Shown here one piece after another: positions 10,586 to 22,895 of a DNA stretch of 64,000 bases. Source of the DNA: Rana temporaria. Lineage: Eukaryota; Chordata; Amphibia; Anura; Ranidae. Position 1 is the first letter of the stretch; each line of letters starts with the position of its first letter. The notes below the pieces were generated by a model. It saw only the letters and a list, made by a program, of their open reading frames with translations, was not told the origin of the DNA and made no database searches. A program made the translations under genes and the position numbers. Location of the stretch: contig NC_053489.1 of NCBI RefSeq assembly GCF_905171775.1, forward strand, positions 589,053,832 through 589,117,831, read 5' to 3'.

Positions 10586-10950
10586 TAAGGCCTTGTACAC
10601 GCGGTTTGATTGTTGTACTTTTGTCAAAAGTGCGTGTGCAGGATTTTGTCTAGCATACTAACGATGCGCAAATTGTCATTTGACAAACACGAACATAGTG
10701 ACGTAATATGGGAGTATAAAGAGGAAGTCTATTTCTCAAGCGCCACCCTTTGGGCTCCTTTTGCTAATTTCGTGTTAGTAGAAGTTTGGCGAGCTTTGAT
10801 TAACGATTTTCAGATCGTAAAAAACAAATGTCTTTTAAAATACGTTTGGCATAGCTACATCAGTAGCACCAGCAAAGCAGATTCATTATTATCCCATTAA
10901 AGAAGATGAGAATTTCGACATTTCATCTATTGCCACGTCACGAATGTTAA

Positions 10951-11460
10951 ATGGTTACTAAAGGAAATATATATATATATATATTTTTTTTTTAAATAAC
11001 AAAAAAGATTATACTTACCTCCACTGTGCAGTTCGTTTTGCACAGAGTGCCCCCGATCCATGTCTTCTGGGGTCCCTCGGCGGCTGTCTCTGGTCCTCCC
11101 CGCAATTAGTCACCACAGTCATGTGAGAGCTCGCATGGTGGTCACTAATTGCGGGCACGCTCCTGTGATACAGCGAGCAGCCATAGCCGCTCACTGTATC
11201 ACTCGGCCCCCCCCCTCGGCGCGCTGTGTCACTGGATGTGATTGACAGCAGCGCCAGCCAATGGCCGCGCTGCTCTCAATCCATCCGCTCTAGCCAATCA
11301 GCGGCCAGGCTGAGTGGCGAAGAGAATATCGTGACCGCGCGGGACTTTTGAGGGGTCAGTTAAGTATAACGGGTGCTCGGGGGCCGGCAGCAGCAGATGT
11401 TTTTTCACCTTAATGCATAGATTGCATTAAGGTGAAAAAAAAAATTCCTTTACAACTCCT
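10951..11460. mobile_element. TTAA-target MITE
   Basis: Flanked by TTAA (10947-10950, 11461-11464). Ends are ATGGTTACTAAAGGAA and, inverted, AGGAGTTGTAAAGGAA. It contains a GC-rich middle and the CACCTTAATGCA/TGCATTAAGGTG hairpin near the right end. Related half-copies appear at 60187 and 34839. It is Kolobok- or piggyBac-like by target only; the class is not proven. Confidence 0.65.
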
Positions 11461-11464
11461 TTAA

Positions 11465-12600
11465 TTCTAGATTATGAACAGTATTTTACAAGACCGAACT
11501 CTCGGTCATGTGTGACAACATGTCAGCTTTGTGAAAAGGAGCTGAGACTAGGTAGGAAGATTTCCTTTACAAGTAGGGGCTGTGAAGGAAAGGGAAGGGG
11601 GGCTGTTTGTGGACAGGGAGGGGCCAGAGGTTTGTGTGTTTACAGATTTGTGTATGTGTGGGGCTGATATATACAGATGTGAAGGGGAAGGGGGGGCTGA
11701 CATATATACAGGTGTGAGGGGGGCTGAGTGTGTACAGGTGAGGTGGTTAGTGTGTGGATTCAGTGGGATGGCCCATGGGCAAGCCCTGGGGAATGTTGGT
11801 GGTCAGGCTCCAGGGGGCCCAGGCCTAAAGCTGTGAAAGGGGCCCAAACATTTCTGATGGCTGCCCTGCAAATGAGTAAGACTTTTATGTTGTAAAAAGA
11901 GATGTTGAAAAAAATGATTTGAGAAAAAGGATGATCCTTTGGTCCTCTATAGAGAATCGTGAAAGATCTGAAGTGTTGTGAGCATATTGCTGAGTGAGAA
12001 GCACGGCAGGCGCTAGCACTCGTATGTGGACAATCAAATTTCTCCTTGGCAGCAGCCCAAGTGTTATGGTAGACATGTCTATCCTGGATGCCTAGCTAAA
12101 CTGAGATAAACATACATGGGCCAACTCCTCGAACGGATGTGCATTTCTTGGGCTTATTCAGTAACTGACAGCAAAAGTACAGTAACTAAAATAGGAATCT
12201 GTCACTATTTTTTTTTTTTACAGAAAAGTGGAATCTGTCACTTTTTAGTTTCCTGGAGCTAGATGAGTTAAATAGAAGTTATGATATAGGTTAGTGCACT
12301 ATCCATTTTGCCTTACTTCTTGAAGAAGTCTGCCAGCATTAAGGCCTTTGAGGAGAAGTGCATTTCAGTCCTCCCTCAGCATTTTTGCAGTATTATATAA
12401 TAGTACTTAGCCGATATGTAGTTCCCCAGTGATCTTCACTGGGCAGCATGCTCAGAATCACACAGCGGCTCCTCATAATGTTTCCAATACTGTACCTCAT
12501 TCCCTGAGCAGGTGATTAGCCCGTTCACATTCCTCACTGTCATGGAATTAGCCTTAAAGTAGAACTATAGGCAAAACTTTTTTTTTTCATTTTGGATAGA
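11465..12600. other. non-coding, nothing recognised
   Basis: Contains a G-rich stretch (about 11580-11835) that gives a low-complexity reading frame. No exon is supported. Confidence 0.5.
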
Positions 12601-12607
12601 GTAATGC

Positions 12608-12686
12608 CCTGTACACACGATCGGTTTGTCTGATGAAAACGGACCGATGGACCGTTTTCATCGGACGAACCGATCGTGTGTGGGCC
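12608..12686. mobile_element. short hairpin, MITE-like
   Basis: CACACGATCGGTTTGTC and its inverted copy flank an inner palindrome around GGACCGATGGACCG. It resembles the end structure of the 7637 and 29356 elements, so it is likely a solo terminus pair of that group. Confidence 0.55.
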
Positions 12687-12690
12687 CCAT

Positions 12691-13368
12691 CGTTTTTTTT
12701 TCCCCATTGGTGAAAAAAAATCCGTGCAAATTAAAAGAATCTCATGGGGATCCCCAGGTCACCAGAACTAGTGTCCCCATTGGAAAATTTCCCCTCCTAT
12801 TACTTTTCTGGGGACAACTCAAATTTTTTTTTTTTTTTTTTTACTTTCACTTTCAGTGATAATGGTAAACAGGAAAAACAGAGTGAACCTCCCTAACGAA
12901 GACACAGACGGCAATAAAAACTGAGAGGGGATCTCATTCATCTCCCCTTTATCCAAAACTGAAAAAAAAAAATCCTCTATTTATACTTTAATTGTCAGGG
13001 TGCTGTAACAAGGAATGTCTAGAGAAACATGGATGAATACATTGTAACGGCACCTTGGTTCTCTTGTAAAAGCTGAGTGCTTATTGAAGCTTTAAGGACA
13101 GATAACAGTATAAAGGCTTTCTTTCATCCACTGTTAAAGCATCAATAAACTCTGGAGAGTTGTCATGTAGTGACTTGGATGCATTTCAGGTAAGTATATT
13201 TATTGTACAACACAAAAGGTAAACAGGATAACCACAAAAAGGTGTACTTATCCTTTTAAGCTGTAGTTACTAAGGGGCTTATTTAGTAAATAGTTAAGAG
13301 CGCAAAGTGGATTAACCAATAGCAACCATTCAAAAAGAGATTCCGGTTGTTCTGTGGGTTATAATTAG
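12691..13368. other. non-coding, nothing recognised
   Basis: Homopolymer-rich sequence without supported exons. Confidence 0.5.
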
Positions 13369-13440
13369 GGTTGTCCCGATACCACTTTTTTTTAGGACCG
13401 AGTACAATTCGATACCGAATACCGATACTTTTTTTTTTAA
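13369..13440. mobile_element. hAT-like terminus fragment
   Basis: AGGGTTGTCCCGATACCA followed by CGATACCGAATACCGATAC resembles the common vertebrate hAT terminal sequence. No matching right end is found; the fragment runs into a tandem repeat. Confidence 0.45.
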
Positions 13441-13650
13441 ATGTCCCCCCACAGATGCAGCCATGTCCCCCCACAGATGCAGCCATGTCCCCCCACAGAT
13501 GCAGCCATGTCCCCCCACATATGCAGCCATGTCCCCCCACATATGCAGCCATGTCCCCCCTATATCCAGCCATGTCCCCCCATAAATCCAGCCATGTCCC
13601 CCCATATATCCAGCCATGTCCCTCATATATCCAGCCATGTCCCCCCATAC
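13441..13650. repeat. 22-bp tandem repeat
   Basis: About nine units of ATGTCCCCCCACAGATGCAG plus CC, diverging to the ATATATCCAGCC type towards the right. Reading frames across it on both strands are repeat artefacts. Confidence 0.9.
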
Positions 13651-13814
13651 CTAGATGCCGCCGCCCCCGGGGGCAGAATCAGGGACTTCTGCCATGTTCT
13701 CAAGGTATTTATAGATATCCTAATTTTAACCAGACCCAGCCAACATTGTCAGGCTGAGAAGGTCCATCTAATGTGTACATCATTCAAAGGATATTGTAGG
13801 ACATCCCTCTAGGC

Positions 13815-13971
13815 CAGGGATATGCGATTAGCGGACCTCCAGCTGTTGCAAAACTACAAGTCCCATCATGCCTCTGTCTCCGAGTGTCATACTTATGGCT
13901 GTCAGTCTTGCTATGCCTCATGGGACTTGTAGTTCTGCAACAGCTGGAAGTCCGCTAATTGCATATCCCTG
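13815..13971. mobile_element. hAT-like MITE with perfect 8-bp TSD
   Basis: This 157-bp near-palindrome starts CAGGGATATGCGATTAGC and ends in its inverse. It is flanked by CTCTAGGC at 13807-13814 and 13972-13979. Confidence 0.9.
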
Positions 13972-14231
13972 CTCTAGGCTATAAACTGCAATTGCCATAC
14001 ACACTAGCCGAAAGTCGAGCGTTTTTTATTGAACTGGCCGATGCTGCCCGATATTGTACTAGGCTTTATCCTAAAGGTATCTATTGATATTGTTAATAGC
14101 CCAAATACTGTCTGTTGAACAAAGTTGTCACATCTTCATTGTTTTCCCTACGGGACAGGTAGATTACAATGTTTTTAGATCTGCCAAATGCATGCAAAAC
14201 TGGCTCAAACATAGTAAAAATCAACACCGTG

Positions 14232-14713
14232 GGCCAGATTCTGAAAGGACTTACGACGGCACAGCGCCATGTACGCCGTCGTAAGTCCTAATCCGACCCG
14301 TCGTATCTATGCACCTGATTTTTAGAATCGGTTACGCATAGATATCCATTAGATCCGACAGGCGTAAGTCTTATGCCGTCGGGTCTTAACTGCATTTTTT
14401 TTTGACCGCTAGGTGGCGCTTCCGTCGAATTCCGCGTCGAGTATGCAAATTAGCTAGATACGCGAATTCCCGAACGTACGCGTGCCCGACGCAGTAAAGT
14501 TATGACGTTTACGTTAGGCTTTTCCCGGCGTATAGTTGCCCCTGCTATATGAGGCATAAGTGCGGCGTACCAATGTTAAGTATGGCCGTCGTTCCCGCGT
14601 CGAAATTTGAAAAAGTTATGTCGTTTGCGTAAGTCGTCCATGAATGGGGCTGGACGTCATTTACGTTCATGTCGAAACCAATGACGTCCTTGCGGCGTTT
14701 ACGTAAGCTACAC
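14232..14713. mobile_element. truncated GGCCAGATTC-family MITE
   Basis: Starts GGCCAGATTCTG with a terminal hairpin (CTTACGACGGC...GCCGTCGTAAG). It carries the family core (GTATGGCCGTCGTTCCCGCG, TTTGCGTAAGTCGTCCATGA). The right end is missing. Confidence 0.7.
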
Positions 14714-14714
14714 A

Positions 14715-15224
14715 TTCTAGTCTAATTAGGTTTTAATTTTTATATGCTCATACGCTTCCTTGAGGCACTGCAAAAATGTGTAGACTCAGCAAATCGTTCT
14801 GGAGGGATGGTTAACAGAAAGTAGAAAAACAGGATAGAAAAGGTAAAGCAGACTGATGAGTTTGTGTTCCCAGGTAGTGGAGGGGCATACGTTCAGTCAG
14901 GGTGGCCAGGGACCATTTAAAAGTTGGATGTGTAAGCACCAGATGCCCATTGAGAGAAGTCTTTTTGGCTAGATACAATTCTAAACATGGATGTTGGGAT
15001 GCGGCGATGCCACCAGTGGTGACTTATCTGCTGGGAATAGCAGTTATAAGAAAAGATTTTCACATCTGTTTGAATGAGTGAGGTAGGTGGTCTTTAAGGA
15101 ACCAAAAAGCGCCCCCATTTAATTTGTTCAAAACACTTTACAGCCTTTTGAAACACAATCCCAAAATGAGGAGTCTATATCTCAATTTAGGATACTGGGC
15201 AGAGCCATGCAAATCATTCCTTCA
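14715..15224. other. non-coding, nothing recognised
   Basis: No supported exon, RNA or repeat boundary. Confidence 0.5.
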
Positions 15225-15227
15225 TAA

Positions 15228-15490
15228 GAGCCCATTCACACCTCCGCGACAAAACGCCGGACGCTCGTGCCGCTGGAGGGGAGAATTCCCATTGCTGTCT
15301 ATGGAGATGGTTCACATCTCATAGACGCCTGTCGCCTGAAAAAAAGTCCCGGACCCTTTTTTTCAGGCGGCATTGGTGTTCGGCCATACAAAGCATTGGG
15401 AAGGCTTTGTTAAAAAAAAAAAAGTTACACACTCGCGGCAAAATACGCCGCGTACATGGCGTATCTTGTGGCGGAGGTGTGAATGCAGCC
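15228..15490. mobile_element. Harbinger MITE, TAA TSD
   Basis: 263 bp flanked by TAA (15225-15227, 15491-15493). Ends are GAGCCCATTCACACCTCCGC and, inverted, GGCTGCATTCACACCTCCGC, matching the termini of the 3448-9006 element. Confidence 0.85.
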
Positions 15491-15608
15491 TAAATGTTTG
15501 GTCAACTTTTCATCCGAAACAACTAGTTTATAGTAGAGTTACAGCCTAATAAGAAAGGGCTATGTATTTTGAACAGTATACAGTTATATCTGGCTAGTTA
15601 GTAATGAC

Positions 15609-15889
15609 CAGGGGTCTCCAAACTTTCTAAACAAAGGGCCACTTTTATTGTCCTTCAGTCTTTAGGGGGGGCCCGGACTGTGACCAGTGGGAAATTTTTC
15701 TTAGCATCAGTGGGAGTAAACAAACATTGCCATTTTTGGTATTAGGGGGAAGAGCAGTGTCCCATCTCTGGTATCATTGGGAGGACTAGTGCCCCATTAT
15801 GTGTGCCAGTTGGCAGAATAGTGTTTTGTGTCAGCAGGAAGAACAGTGCCCCAAGGGCCGGGTAAAGGCAAGCAGTTTGGAGACCACTG
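15609..15889. mobile_element. hAT-like MITE
   Basis: Starts CAGGGGTCTCCAAACTTTCT and ends in the inverse AGTTTGGAGACCACTG. Flanks GTAATGAC and GTCATGAT agree at 6 of 8 positions. Related copies are at 30184 and 40956. Confidence 0.75.
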
Positions 15890-16161
15890 GTCATGATCAT
15901 TGCAGTTTATTGTAACCATGGCTTCTATGGAATAGGGTTTATGGACCTACACAATGATACAACCAGACATGTTGGTGGGCTAAAGGGTAAAAGGAACCAG
16001 AAGTCACCCATGTAATTGGCACAGAACATAACAGAGTCTCTCACATCTGTTTAATTGATCCTTTTTTTCCCCCCCAGTTGACGAGGAGTTTGAATGTGTC
16101 GTAGCTATGACACCAACAATAAAAGATGGTTACAAAACTTTTTACATTTCCTTTTGTCTAC

Positions 16162-16354
16162 AAACTATGGCCTGGGGCTGGATGCAGCCCTTTGCTTGGC
16201 TTTATATTGCGCTTGAGGCATTATTTCTGCAACTGATACCAACAACGGGGCATACTTCCTGCCATTGACACCAACAATGGGCACAATCTAGCCCCACTAA
16301 AGTCTGAAGGACAGTACACTGGCCCTTCCTTTAGAAAGTTTGGGGACCCCCTGG
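16162..16354. mobile_element. hAT-like MITE fragment
   Basis: Same family as 15609 in inverted orientation (CAAACTATGGCCTGGGGC ... AGTTTGGGGACCCCCTGG). The left tip is missing. Confidence 0.55.
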
Positions 16355-16598
16355 TTTAAACACAGACAGGAACCAGTGATTTGATTACAAGACATATGAA
16401 GTTTCATTCACCCTATCTGGCTTGTCCTTTTTGACATAAATAAAAGCAAACATTCAAGTGCTCTCATTTATGTTGGCATTGGATGATGGTGGTGGAAGTA
16501 TTGACCATGACCTGAACACCATCCTGCTCACCTTCTACTGTTCATATGCAATTATTATAGCCACAAATAGATTTTCACTTTTATCCTAGAAACACTAA

Positions 16599-16951
16599 GG
16601 GCCCTTTCACACGGACGTGTCCGTGTGCAGGCTCTGGTTTGCTCAGCAGGGATCACTCCGTCGATCCCCACTGAGCAGGCAGATGACAGGCTGAGACCTG
16701 TCAGAGCGCCGCTCTCCCCTATGGGAGATCGGATGAAGACGGCCTGTAGAGTCCGCCTTCATGCGATTAGCCAGACGGATGGAAAATTTGGTTTCCATCC
16801 GTCACAGTTTGGCGGATCAAAGCGGGTCTAATGTCAACGGACATGTCACCGCTGATATCCGTGGCTCCATAGAGGTGCACGGACCGTCCGTTCAGGTCCG
16901 CCTAAAAAACTGACAGGCGAACCTGAACGGTCCGCCCGTGTGAAAGGGGCC
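16599..16951. mobile_element. MITE with GGGCCCTTTCACACGG ends
   Basis: Inverted ends GGGCCCTTTCACACGGAC and GGCCCCTTTCACACGGGC, flanked by TAA left and TTA right. That fits either a TA duplication or a decayed TWA one. The interior is rich in CCGTC-type palindromes. Probably Harbinger-like. Confidence 0.65.
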
Positions 16952-17094
16952 TTACAGTATGTGTATTGAGATTAATATTTTTCAGCTACATGAGAAATAG
17001 TATGTATCTTTGTACATAGGCATGACCATCTTCCTCCCTTGGTTATAAAGATCAGAGAGGACAGTATGTAAGTTAGAAAGTGAACTCTCTTTAA

Positions 17095-18082
17095 CCACTA
17101 CAGATCCGCGCTATAGGCAAAATACGTCTGCAGCGCGGACCTGAAGTGCCGAGTGGACGTCTTTAGACGTCCTCTTGTTGACATTACCCGCGCACGCTGC
17201 TGGGGGGCGCGCAGCGGGTAAACACTGTCCCGGCGCATCGTTGGGAAGCCGATGCGTGTACCTGGCGGCCGCGATGTCCCCCGGGTACACGCGATCGGCG
17301 GTGACACAGCAGGTGACAGCAGGGACGTGGAGCTCTGTGTGTAAACACAGAGCTTTACGTGCTGTCAGAGGAGAGAGGAGACCGATCTGTGTCCCTTGTA
17401 CATAGGGACACAGCATCGGTCACCCCCCTCCCCCCACACAGTTAGAACACACCCAGGGAATACATTTAACCCCTTCCTCACCCCCTAGTGTTAACCCCTT
17501 CACTGCCAGTCACATTTATACAGTAATTAGTGCATTTTTATAGCACTGATCGCTGTATAAATGTGAATGGTCCCAAAATTGTGTCAAAAGTGTCCGATAT
17601 GTCCGCCGCAATATCGCAGGCCTGACAAAAAAAATCGCATATCGCCGCCATTACTAGTAAAAAATTAAAAATAAATCATAAATCTATCCCCTATTTTGTA
17701 GGCGCTATAACTTTTGCGCAAACCAATCAATAAACGCTTATTGCGATTTTTTTTTTAACAAAAATATGTAGAAGAATACGTATCGGCCTAAACCGAGGGA
17801 AAATTTTTTCTTTAAAAATGGGATATTATAACAAAAAGTAAAAAATATTGTGTTTTTTTTCGAAATTTTCTGTCTTTTTCTGTTTATAGCGCAAAAAATT
17901 TAAATCGCAGAGATGATCAAATACCACCAAAAGAAAGCTCTATGTGTGGGGAAAAAATGATAAAAATATAATTTGGGTACAGTGTTGTATGACCGCGCAA
18001 TTGTCATTCAAAATGCGTCAGCGCTGAAAGCTGAAAATTGGTCTGGACACGGAGGGGGTTTAAGTGCCCAGTAATGAAGTGG
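17095..18082. mobile_element. TTAA-target element, CCACTxC family
   Basis: 988 bp flanked by TTAA (17091-17094, 18083-18086), with ends CCACTACAGATCCGC and, inverted, CCACTTCATTACTGG. It shares AAAGAAAGCTCTATGTGTGG, GCAGAGATGATCAAATACCA and other blocks with the copy at 18953. No transposase frame. Confidence 0.75.
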
Positions 18083-18086
18083 TTAA

Positions 18087-18948
18087 GAATATGGCGTTCA
18101 CCATTACAGGTCTTTGTGGAAATGCCAGGTGCCTGACTTTTTTCTTTTGACAAGATTTTATTAAATTGAAATGATAATCCAGGCTTTGGGGGTGTTTTTC
18201 TTTTAAATTATAGTAACTGATTAGAAGATTTCTTAAAGAGCTAATCATTCAATGATGTATGAATAAAATGTATTGAAATGAAATGTTACTGTATACAGTA
18301 TATGTTCCTCTGCTAAACAAACGTTGCTGATTGTGCCATGTAGAGTACGAAAAATTGAGTACAAGCCAAACTGTACTACGCACTTTCTATGAATACAATA
18401 AACAATGATTCCACTTTGGTCTTGCATCTTTTTTTTTTGTGCTACAAATAAATACATCATAAATCTAACAAATTAATATATAAGAAGAGTTTCCAGCTAA
18501 TACGTGTGATACGTTGTAAAAAAAAAAAAAAATGAGATTTTACTTTCCAACTGTTTCCCTCATCATTTTTTTTTCTCAATCCAGCAGTGTTGCAGGAGAG
18601 TCTCGGCTCCCTCTTCGTTGGCTGAGACAGTAACGGGTGCCATTGGCTCCCACTGCTATCAATAAAAGTGAGTGAGCCAATAAGGAGAGGGGGGCGGTGC
18701 TGAACCGCAGCTCCGTGTCTGAGTGGACACAGAGTGGTGGCTCGGATGCCCCCATAGAAAGCTGCTTGCTGTGGGGGCACTCGGCAGAAGGGAGGAGCCA
18801 GAAGCACCGAAGGGGGACCGGAGAAGAGGAGGATCCGGGCTGCTCTTTGCAAAACCACTACACAGAGCTTATTTTATATGGAAAAATAAAAAACTGAAAC
18901 TTTAGTATCCCTTTAAGGTTGACCTCTGGGAGATAAGCAAATACTATC
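18087..18948. other. non-coding; decayed TTAA-type end near 18912
   Basis: 18530-18916 resembles another TTAA element (inverted right end AGGGATACTAAAGTTTCAG), but no left end is found. Otherwise nothing recognised. Confidence 0.45.
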
Positions 18949-18952
18949 TTAA

Positions 18953-20124
18953 CCACTTCCCGCCCGGCCTAAAGCCGGTTTACGTCCGGGAAGTGGTTTT
19001 GAAATCCTGACTGGACGTCCTGCAGGATTTCATGCTGCGCGCGCCCGTGGGGGCGCGCAGCGCGGCGATCGGTGATGCGGGGTGTCAGTCTGACACCCTG
19101 CATCTCCGATCTCGGTAAAGAGCCTCCGGCGGAGGCTCTTTTCCATGAGATCAGCTGTGTCCAGTCATGGCTGATCACGATGTAAACAGGAAGAGCCGTT
19201 GATGGCTCTTCCTCACTCGCGTCTGATAGACGCAAGTAGAGGAGAGCCGATCGGCGGCTCTCCTGACAGGGGGGGTTCGCGCTGATTGTTTATCAGCGCA
19301 GCCCCCCTCGGATCGCCACACTGGACCACCAGGAAAGCCCACCCTGGACCACCAGGGAAGGGCAAATAAATAAAAAAAAGTATTGAAAAAAAAAAAAGCT
19401 TTAAAAAATAAAAAAGATGTCAATCAGTGCTCACAAATGGGCACTGACTGGCAACATGGGTAGATCAGTGCTGCCCCACAGTGTCCATCAGTGCCACCCC
19501 AGTGTCCATCAGTGCCACCCCACAGTGTCCATCAGTGCCACCCCACAGTGCCCATCCATGCCCAGTGCCCACCTATCAGTGCCCATCTGTGCCACCCATA
19601 AGTATCCATCAGTGCCACCCATAAGTGCCGCCCATGAGTGCCCATCAGTGCCGCCCATGAGTGCCCATCAGTGCCGTCCATGTGTGCCCATCAGTGCCGC
19701 CTATGTGTGCCCATCAGTGCCGCATACCAGCGCCGTCAATCAGTGCCACCTCATCTGTGCCCGTCAGTACTACCTTATCGATGTCCATCAGTGCCATCTC
19801 ATCGGTGCCCATCAGTGCCGCCATATCAGTGCCCGTAATTGAAAGAAAAAACTTACTTATTTACAAAAAAATTAACAGAAAAAAATAAAAACGTAATTTT
19901 TTTAAAACATTTTCAGTCTTTTTTTAGTTGTTGCGCAAAAAAAAAATCGCAGAGGTGATCAAATATCACCAAAAGAAAGCTCTATTTGTGGGGAAAAAAG
20001 GACGCCAATTTTGTTTGGGAGCCACGTCGCACGACCGCGCAATTGCCATTCAAAGTGCGACAGTGCTCAAAAGCTGAAAATTGGCTTGGGCGGGAAGGTG
20101 CGTAAGTGCCTGATATGGAAGTGG
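18953..20124. mobile_element. TTAA-target element, CCACTTCC family
   Basis: 1,172 bp flanked by TTAA (18949-18952, 20125-20128), with ends CCACTTCCCGCCCGGCC and, inverted, CCACTTCCATATCAGG. Contains a minisatellite (19470-19840) and the same 3' block as the 17095 copy. A piggyBac- or Kolobok-type origin fits TTAA targeting, but no transposase remains. Confidence 0.75.
19470..19840. repeat. irregular minisatellite (CCATCAGTGCC-based)
   Basis: Many copies of CCATCAGTGCCACC/GCC with variable 14-30-bp spacing, internal to the TTAA element. The long +-strand reading frames across it are repeat artefacts. Confidence 0.85.
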
Positions 20125-20456
20125 TTAATACAAGAGGCATGTATATTCTTATCTAAATCTTGATGCGCTTATTGTATCTTATAGGAAGCCTATGGTGCCG
20201 TCCTTTCATCATCAATGGGAGAGTGAGTTGGGGATGGGGTTGGATCCCGAAGACTAGCAGATTATGACCTTGGCATATAAAGGAGCTCTGCGAATGTACT
20301 TATCTTGAAAAATTGCTTATAACATTTTGCATAGATGGTATTATACGCCAGCTCGCCATTTTGTTCCATCTTATTCATCGACCTGTTTTCGTGGCTGCTC
20401 TCAGACAGTGACGATAGTGCATATATGTGGTCCTGCCCTAAGGTGTGAAAACTTTG

Positions 20457-21140
20457 GGCCAGATTCACATATACTTGCGGCGGCGTAACGTATCGTCTAT
20501 ACGTTACGCCGCCGCAAGTTTTCCACGCAAGTGCCTGATTCACCAAGCACTTGCGTGTAAACTTACGGCGGTGTAACGTAAAGGCGTCCGGCGCAAGCCC
20601 GCCTAATTCAAATGGGGCGTGTACCATTTAAATTAGGCGCGCTCCCGCACCGGACGTACTGCGCATGCTCCGTTTTGAAATTCCCGCTGCGCTTTGCGCA
20701 AAGTGACGTCCTTTTTTTGAACGGCGACGTGCGTAACGTACTTTCTTATTCACGGAGGTCTTATGCAAAAAAAAAAAAAATTTGAAATTCGACCCGGGAA
20801 CGACGGCCATACTTTAACATGGCTCATCTAAAGTTAATCCATGTTAAAGCAGCCGTAACTTTGCGACGGGAAAAATTTACTAGCGACGACGTAACGAACG
20901 CGAAAACCGTCGTGGATCGCCGTAAAACCTCATTTGCATACCCGACGCTGGAAAACTACGCAAACTCCACCCAGCGGCGGCCGAAGTATTGCATTCTAAG
21001 ATCCGACGGTGTAAGTCAATTACACCTGTCGGATCTTAGGGCTATCTATGCGTAACTGATTCTATGAATCAGCCGCATAGATACACTCAGAGATACGACG
21101 GCGTATGATACGCCGTCGTATCTCTTCTGTGAATCTGGCC
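20457..21140. mobile_element. GGCCAGATTC-family MITE, 5-bp TSD CTTTG
   Basis: 684 bp starting GGCCAGATTCACATA and ending in GTGAATCTGGCC, flanked by CTTTG (20452-20456, 21141-21145). Each end has its own perfect hairpin: ACTTGCGGCGGCGTAACGTA paired within 20473-20520, and ACGACGGCGTATGATACGCC within about 21096-21120. No coding frame. Confidence 0.85.
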
Positions 21141-21316
21141 CTTTGGGTCTGGGTTTATGCGCTTCTTTGTACACTCTTACATCAAAAGAAATCCATATAA
21201 AGCTCTTCTTTTTAAACCTGTTGAGAGGTTGCTCCGACTGGAGTGGCATTTGGCGATGCATATTTTCATGGCAACCATACTCACCATACAGAGAGTCTGG
21301 GAATCCCCAACCCTTA

Positions 21317-21685
21317 GGCCCCTTTCACACTGGGGCGTTTTTCAAGCGTTATCCCACCTTTTTTCGAGCAATATTCGAGCGTTATTCAAGCGAAGCCTTA
21401 TCTGCAATCCCAATGTGCTGGTAAAGCACCGCGAAGACCCTAACGTTTTAGGGCATTTTTGCAGTGCCTCAGTGTGAAAGGGTAAGGCGTTTTTACAGCG
21501 CTTTCAATTCATTTCAATGAAGATGGGCGTTTTTGGAGTGTTTTTTTCATGGCCCAAAAGCTGCTCCAAAGATGCTGCTTCCAGGACTCAGTGTGAAAGG
21601 GTCCATTGAGATGCATGGAGAGCGTTTTAATCGTGCTATCTTTAACGCTAAAACGCTGTAAAAATGCTTCAGTGTGAAAGGGGTC
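21317..21685. mobile_element. Harbinger-type MITE, TTA TSD
   Basis: Ends GGCCCCTTTCACACTG and, inverted, GACCCCTTTCACACTG, flanked by TTA (21314-21316, 21686-21688). The ends resemble the right tip of the 3448-9006 Harbinger. Confidence 0.8.
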
Positions 21686-21741
21686 TTAAAGGATTGTAGC
21701 TTTGCTTTTCTAGTGATATCCTGAAGTTCTGGATTCACATA

Positions 21742-22101
21742 GGCCCCTTTCACACAGGCTTTCCGATCAGATCCTCATGTCAGTTTTTCAGGCAGACCTG
21801 ATCGGAGCCTCCATTCACTCCTATGGAGAGGTGGATATCAGTGGTGACATGTCCGCTGACACCCGCTGCCATTCGATCCGATTCTGTCTGTGAAATCCAG
21901 ATGGATGCTGACCCTATTTTCCACCTATCTGGCGGATCGGATGAAAATGGACAGGTTGTGCGTTTTCATCCAATCTCCCCCTAGAGAAGAGCGTGGCTCT
22001 GGCAGGTCTGTCTCAGCACAGTGAGTGGAGACGGACGGACCTGTCATCCGCGGGGATCCCCTGCTGAGTCCGTCCAGCAGAAAGCCCACGTGAAAGAGCC
22101 C
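21742..22101. mobile_element. degenerate MITE, CCCTTTCACAC ends
   Basis: AGGCCCCTTTCACACAGG at left and GTGAAAGAGCCC at right. The interior resembles that of 16599-16951. The target duplication is not recognisable. A further fragment of the same type lies at about 24430-24690. Confidence 0.55.
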
Positions 22102-22890
22102 TTGCTCTTCTTATTGTATGAAAATACGACGTTGTTATCTGTGGCATTCCCATACTTACATTTTGTATGCAACTGTCAACTTGCCGTCTCTGTTACTTAT
22201 GTTTTAATGACTATAAAGTTTTTGTAAATGAATCTCGATGAGCTTTGTGTATTTCTTCCAGATCTCTGCAGTAATCCAGTGTAAAAGTTTCCCTCCGTGC
22301 AGGAGCTTCCTGTAATAAAGACCTGTCAGTGCTACGCTCTCTCCTAGCACAGGGTGGCTGGTCTGGTCTCCGCCCCCTCCTATAGATTTCTGCAGGCAAC
22401 CTAAAGTGGGAGGAGCGGCCTGGCCCCTCCCACATCTCTGCACAGGCTGTACACAGCACAGCGGTGGTTCCACAAGGTAATATCTGGGTTTGACAATACA
22501 TTTGGTGTATACAAAGTGCATTTATATCATAGGGTGGCTCCTGTAATGTATATTTCAATAAAGGTTTATTGAGTTCAGCTGTATTATTGTATGATTGGGT
22601 TTACATGTACTTTATACAGGACCCGGCATATCAGAGTGACACGGTATACAGATATAATCCTTCCCAGGATGGAAGGAAATGCTGTATACAGAAGGGGGAG
22701 GGGTCCGCCGCACATCGTACGGTCCTCTCTCTATATACAGCACACATGCTCCGTACAATGTATGGGAGGGATCACACCTCCATCTACATCCGGTGCACGC
22801 CGACCATCCCCCTCCCCATTCATCACTGCGATCCCCTTCCCTGCACCCCTACCGAGCACAGCCTCACCCCGCTACTTCCCTGACAGCCCG
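22102..22890. other. UGDH upstream region
   Basis: No exon is supported. The sequence becomes GC-rich towards 22790-22915, leading into the UGDH promoter. AATAAA at about 22557 (TTTCAATAAAGG) has no gene in front of it that I recognise. Confidence 0.45.
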
Positions 22891-22895
22891 GACCC

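Noticed and set aside
13283..13812. Frames of 102-128 codons on both strands
   Set aside because: Produced by the 22-bp tandem repeat, which lacks stops.
16060..16140. Possible exon after a strong T/C tract and AG at 16078 (reads DEEFECVVAMTPTIKDGY)
   Set aside because: No matching donor or neighbouring exon, no family recognised, and it runs into a hAT fragment.
19417..19888. 141-codon frame rich in Cys/His/Pro
   Set aside because: Minisatellite inside a TTAA element; the composition mimics a repeat protein.
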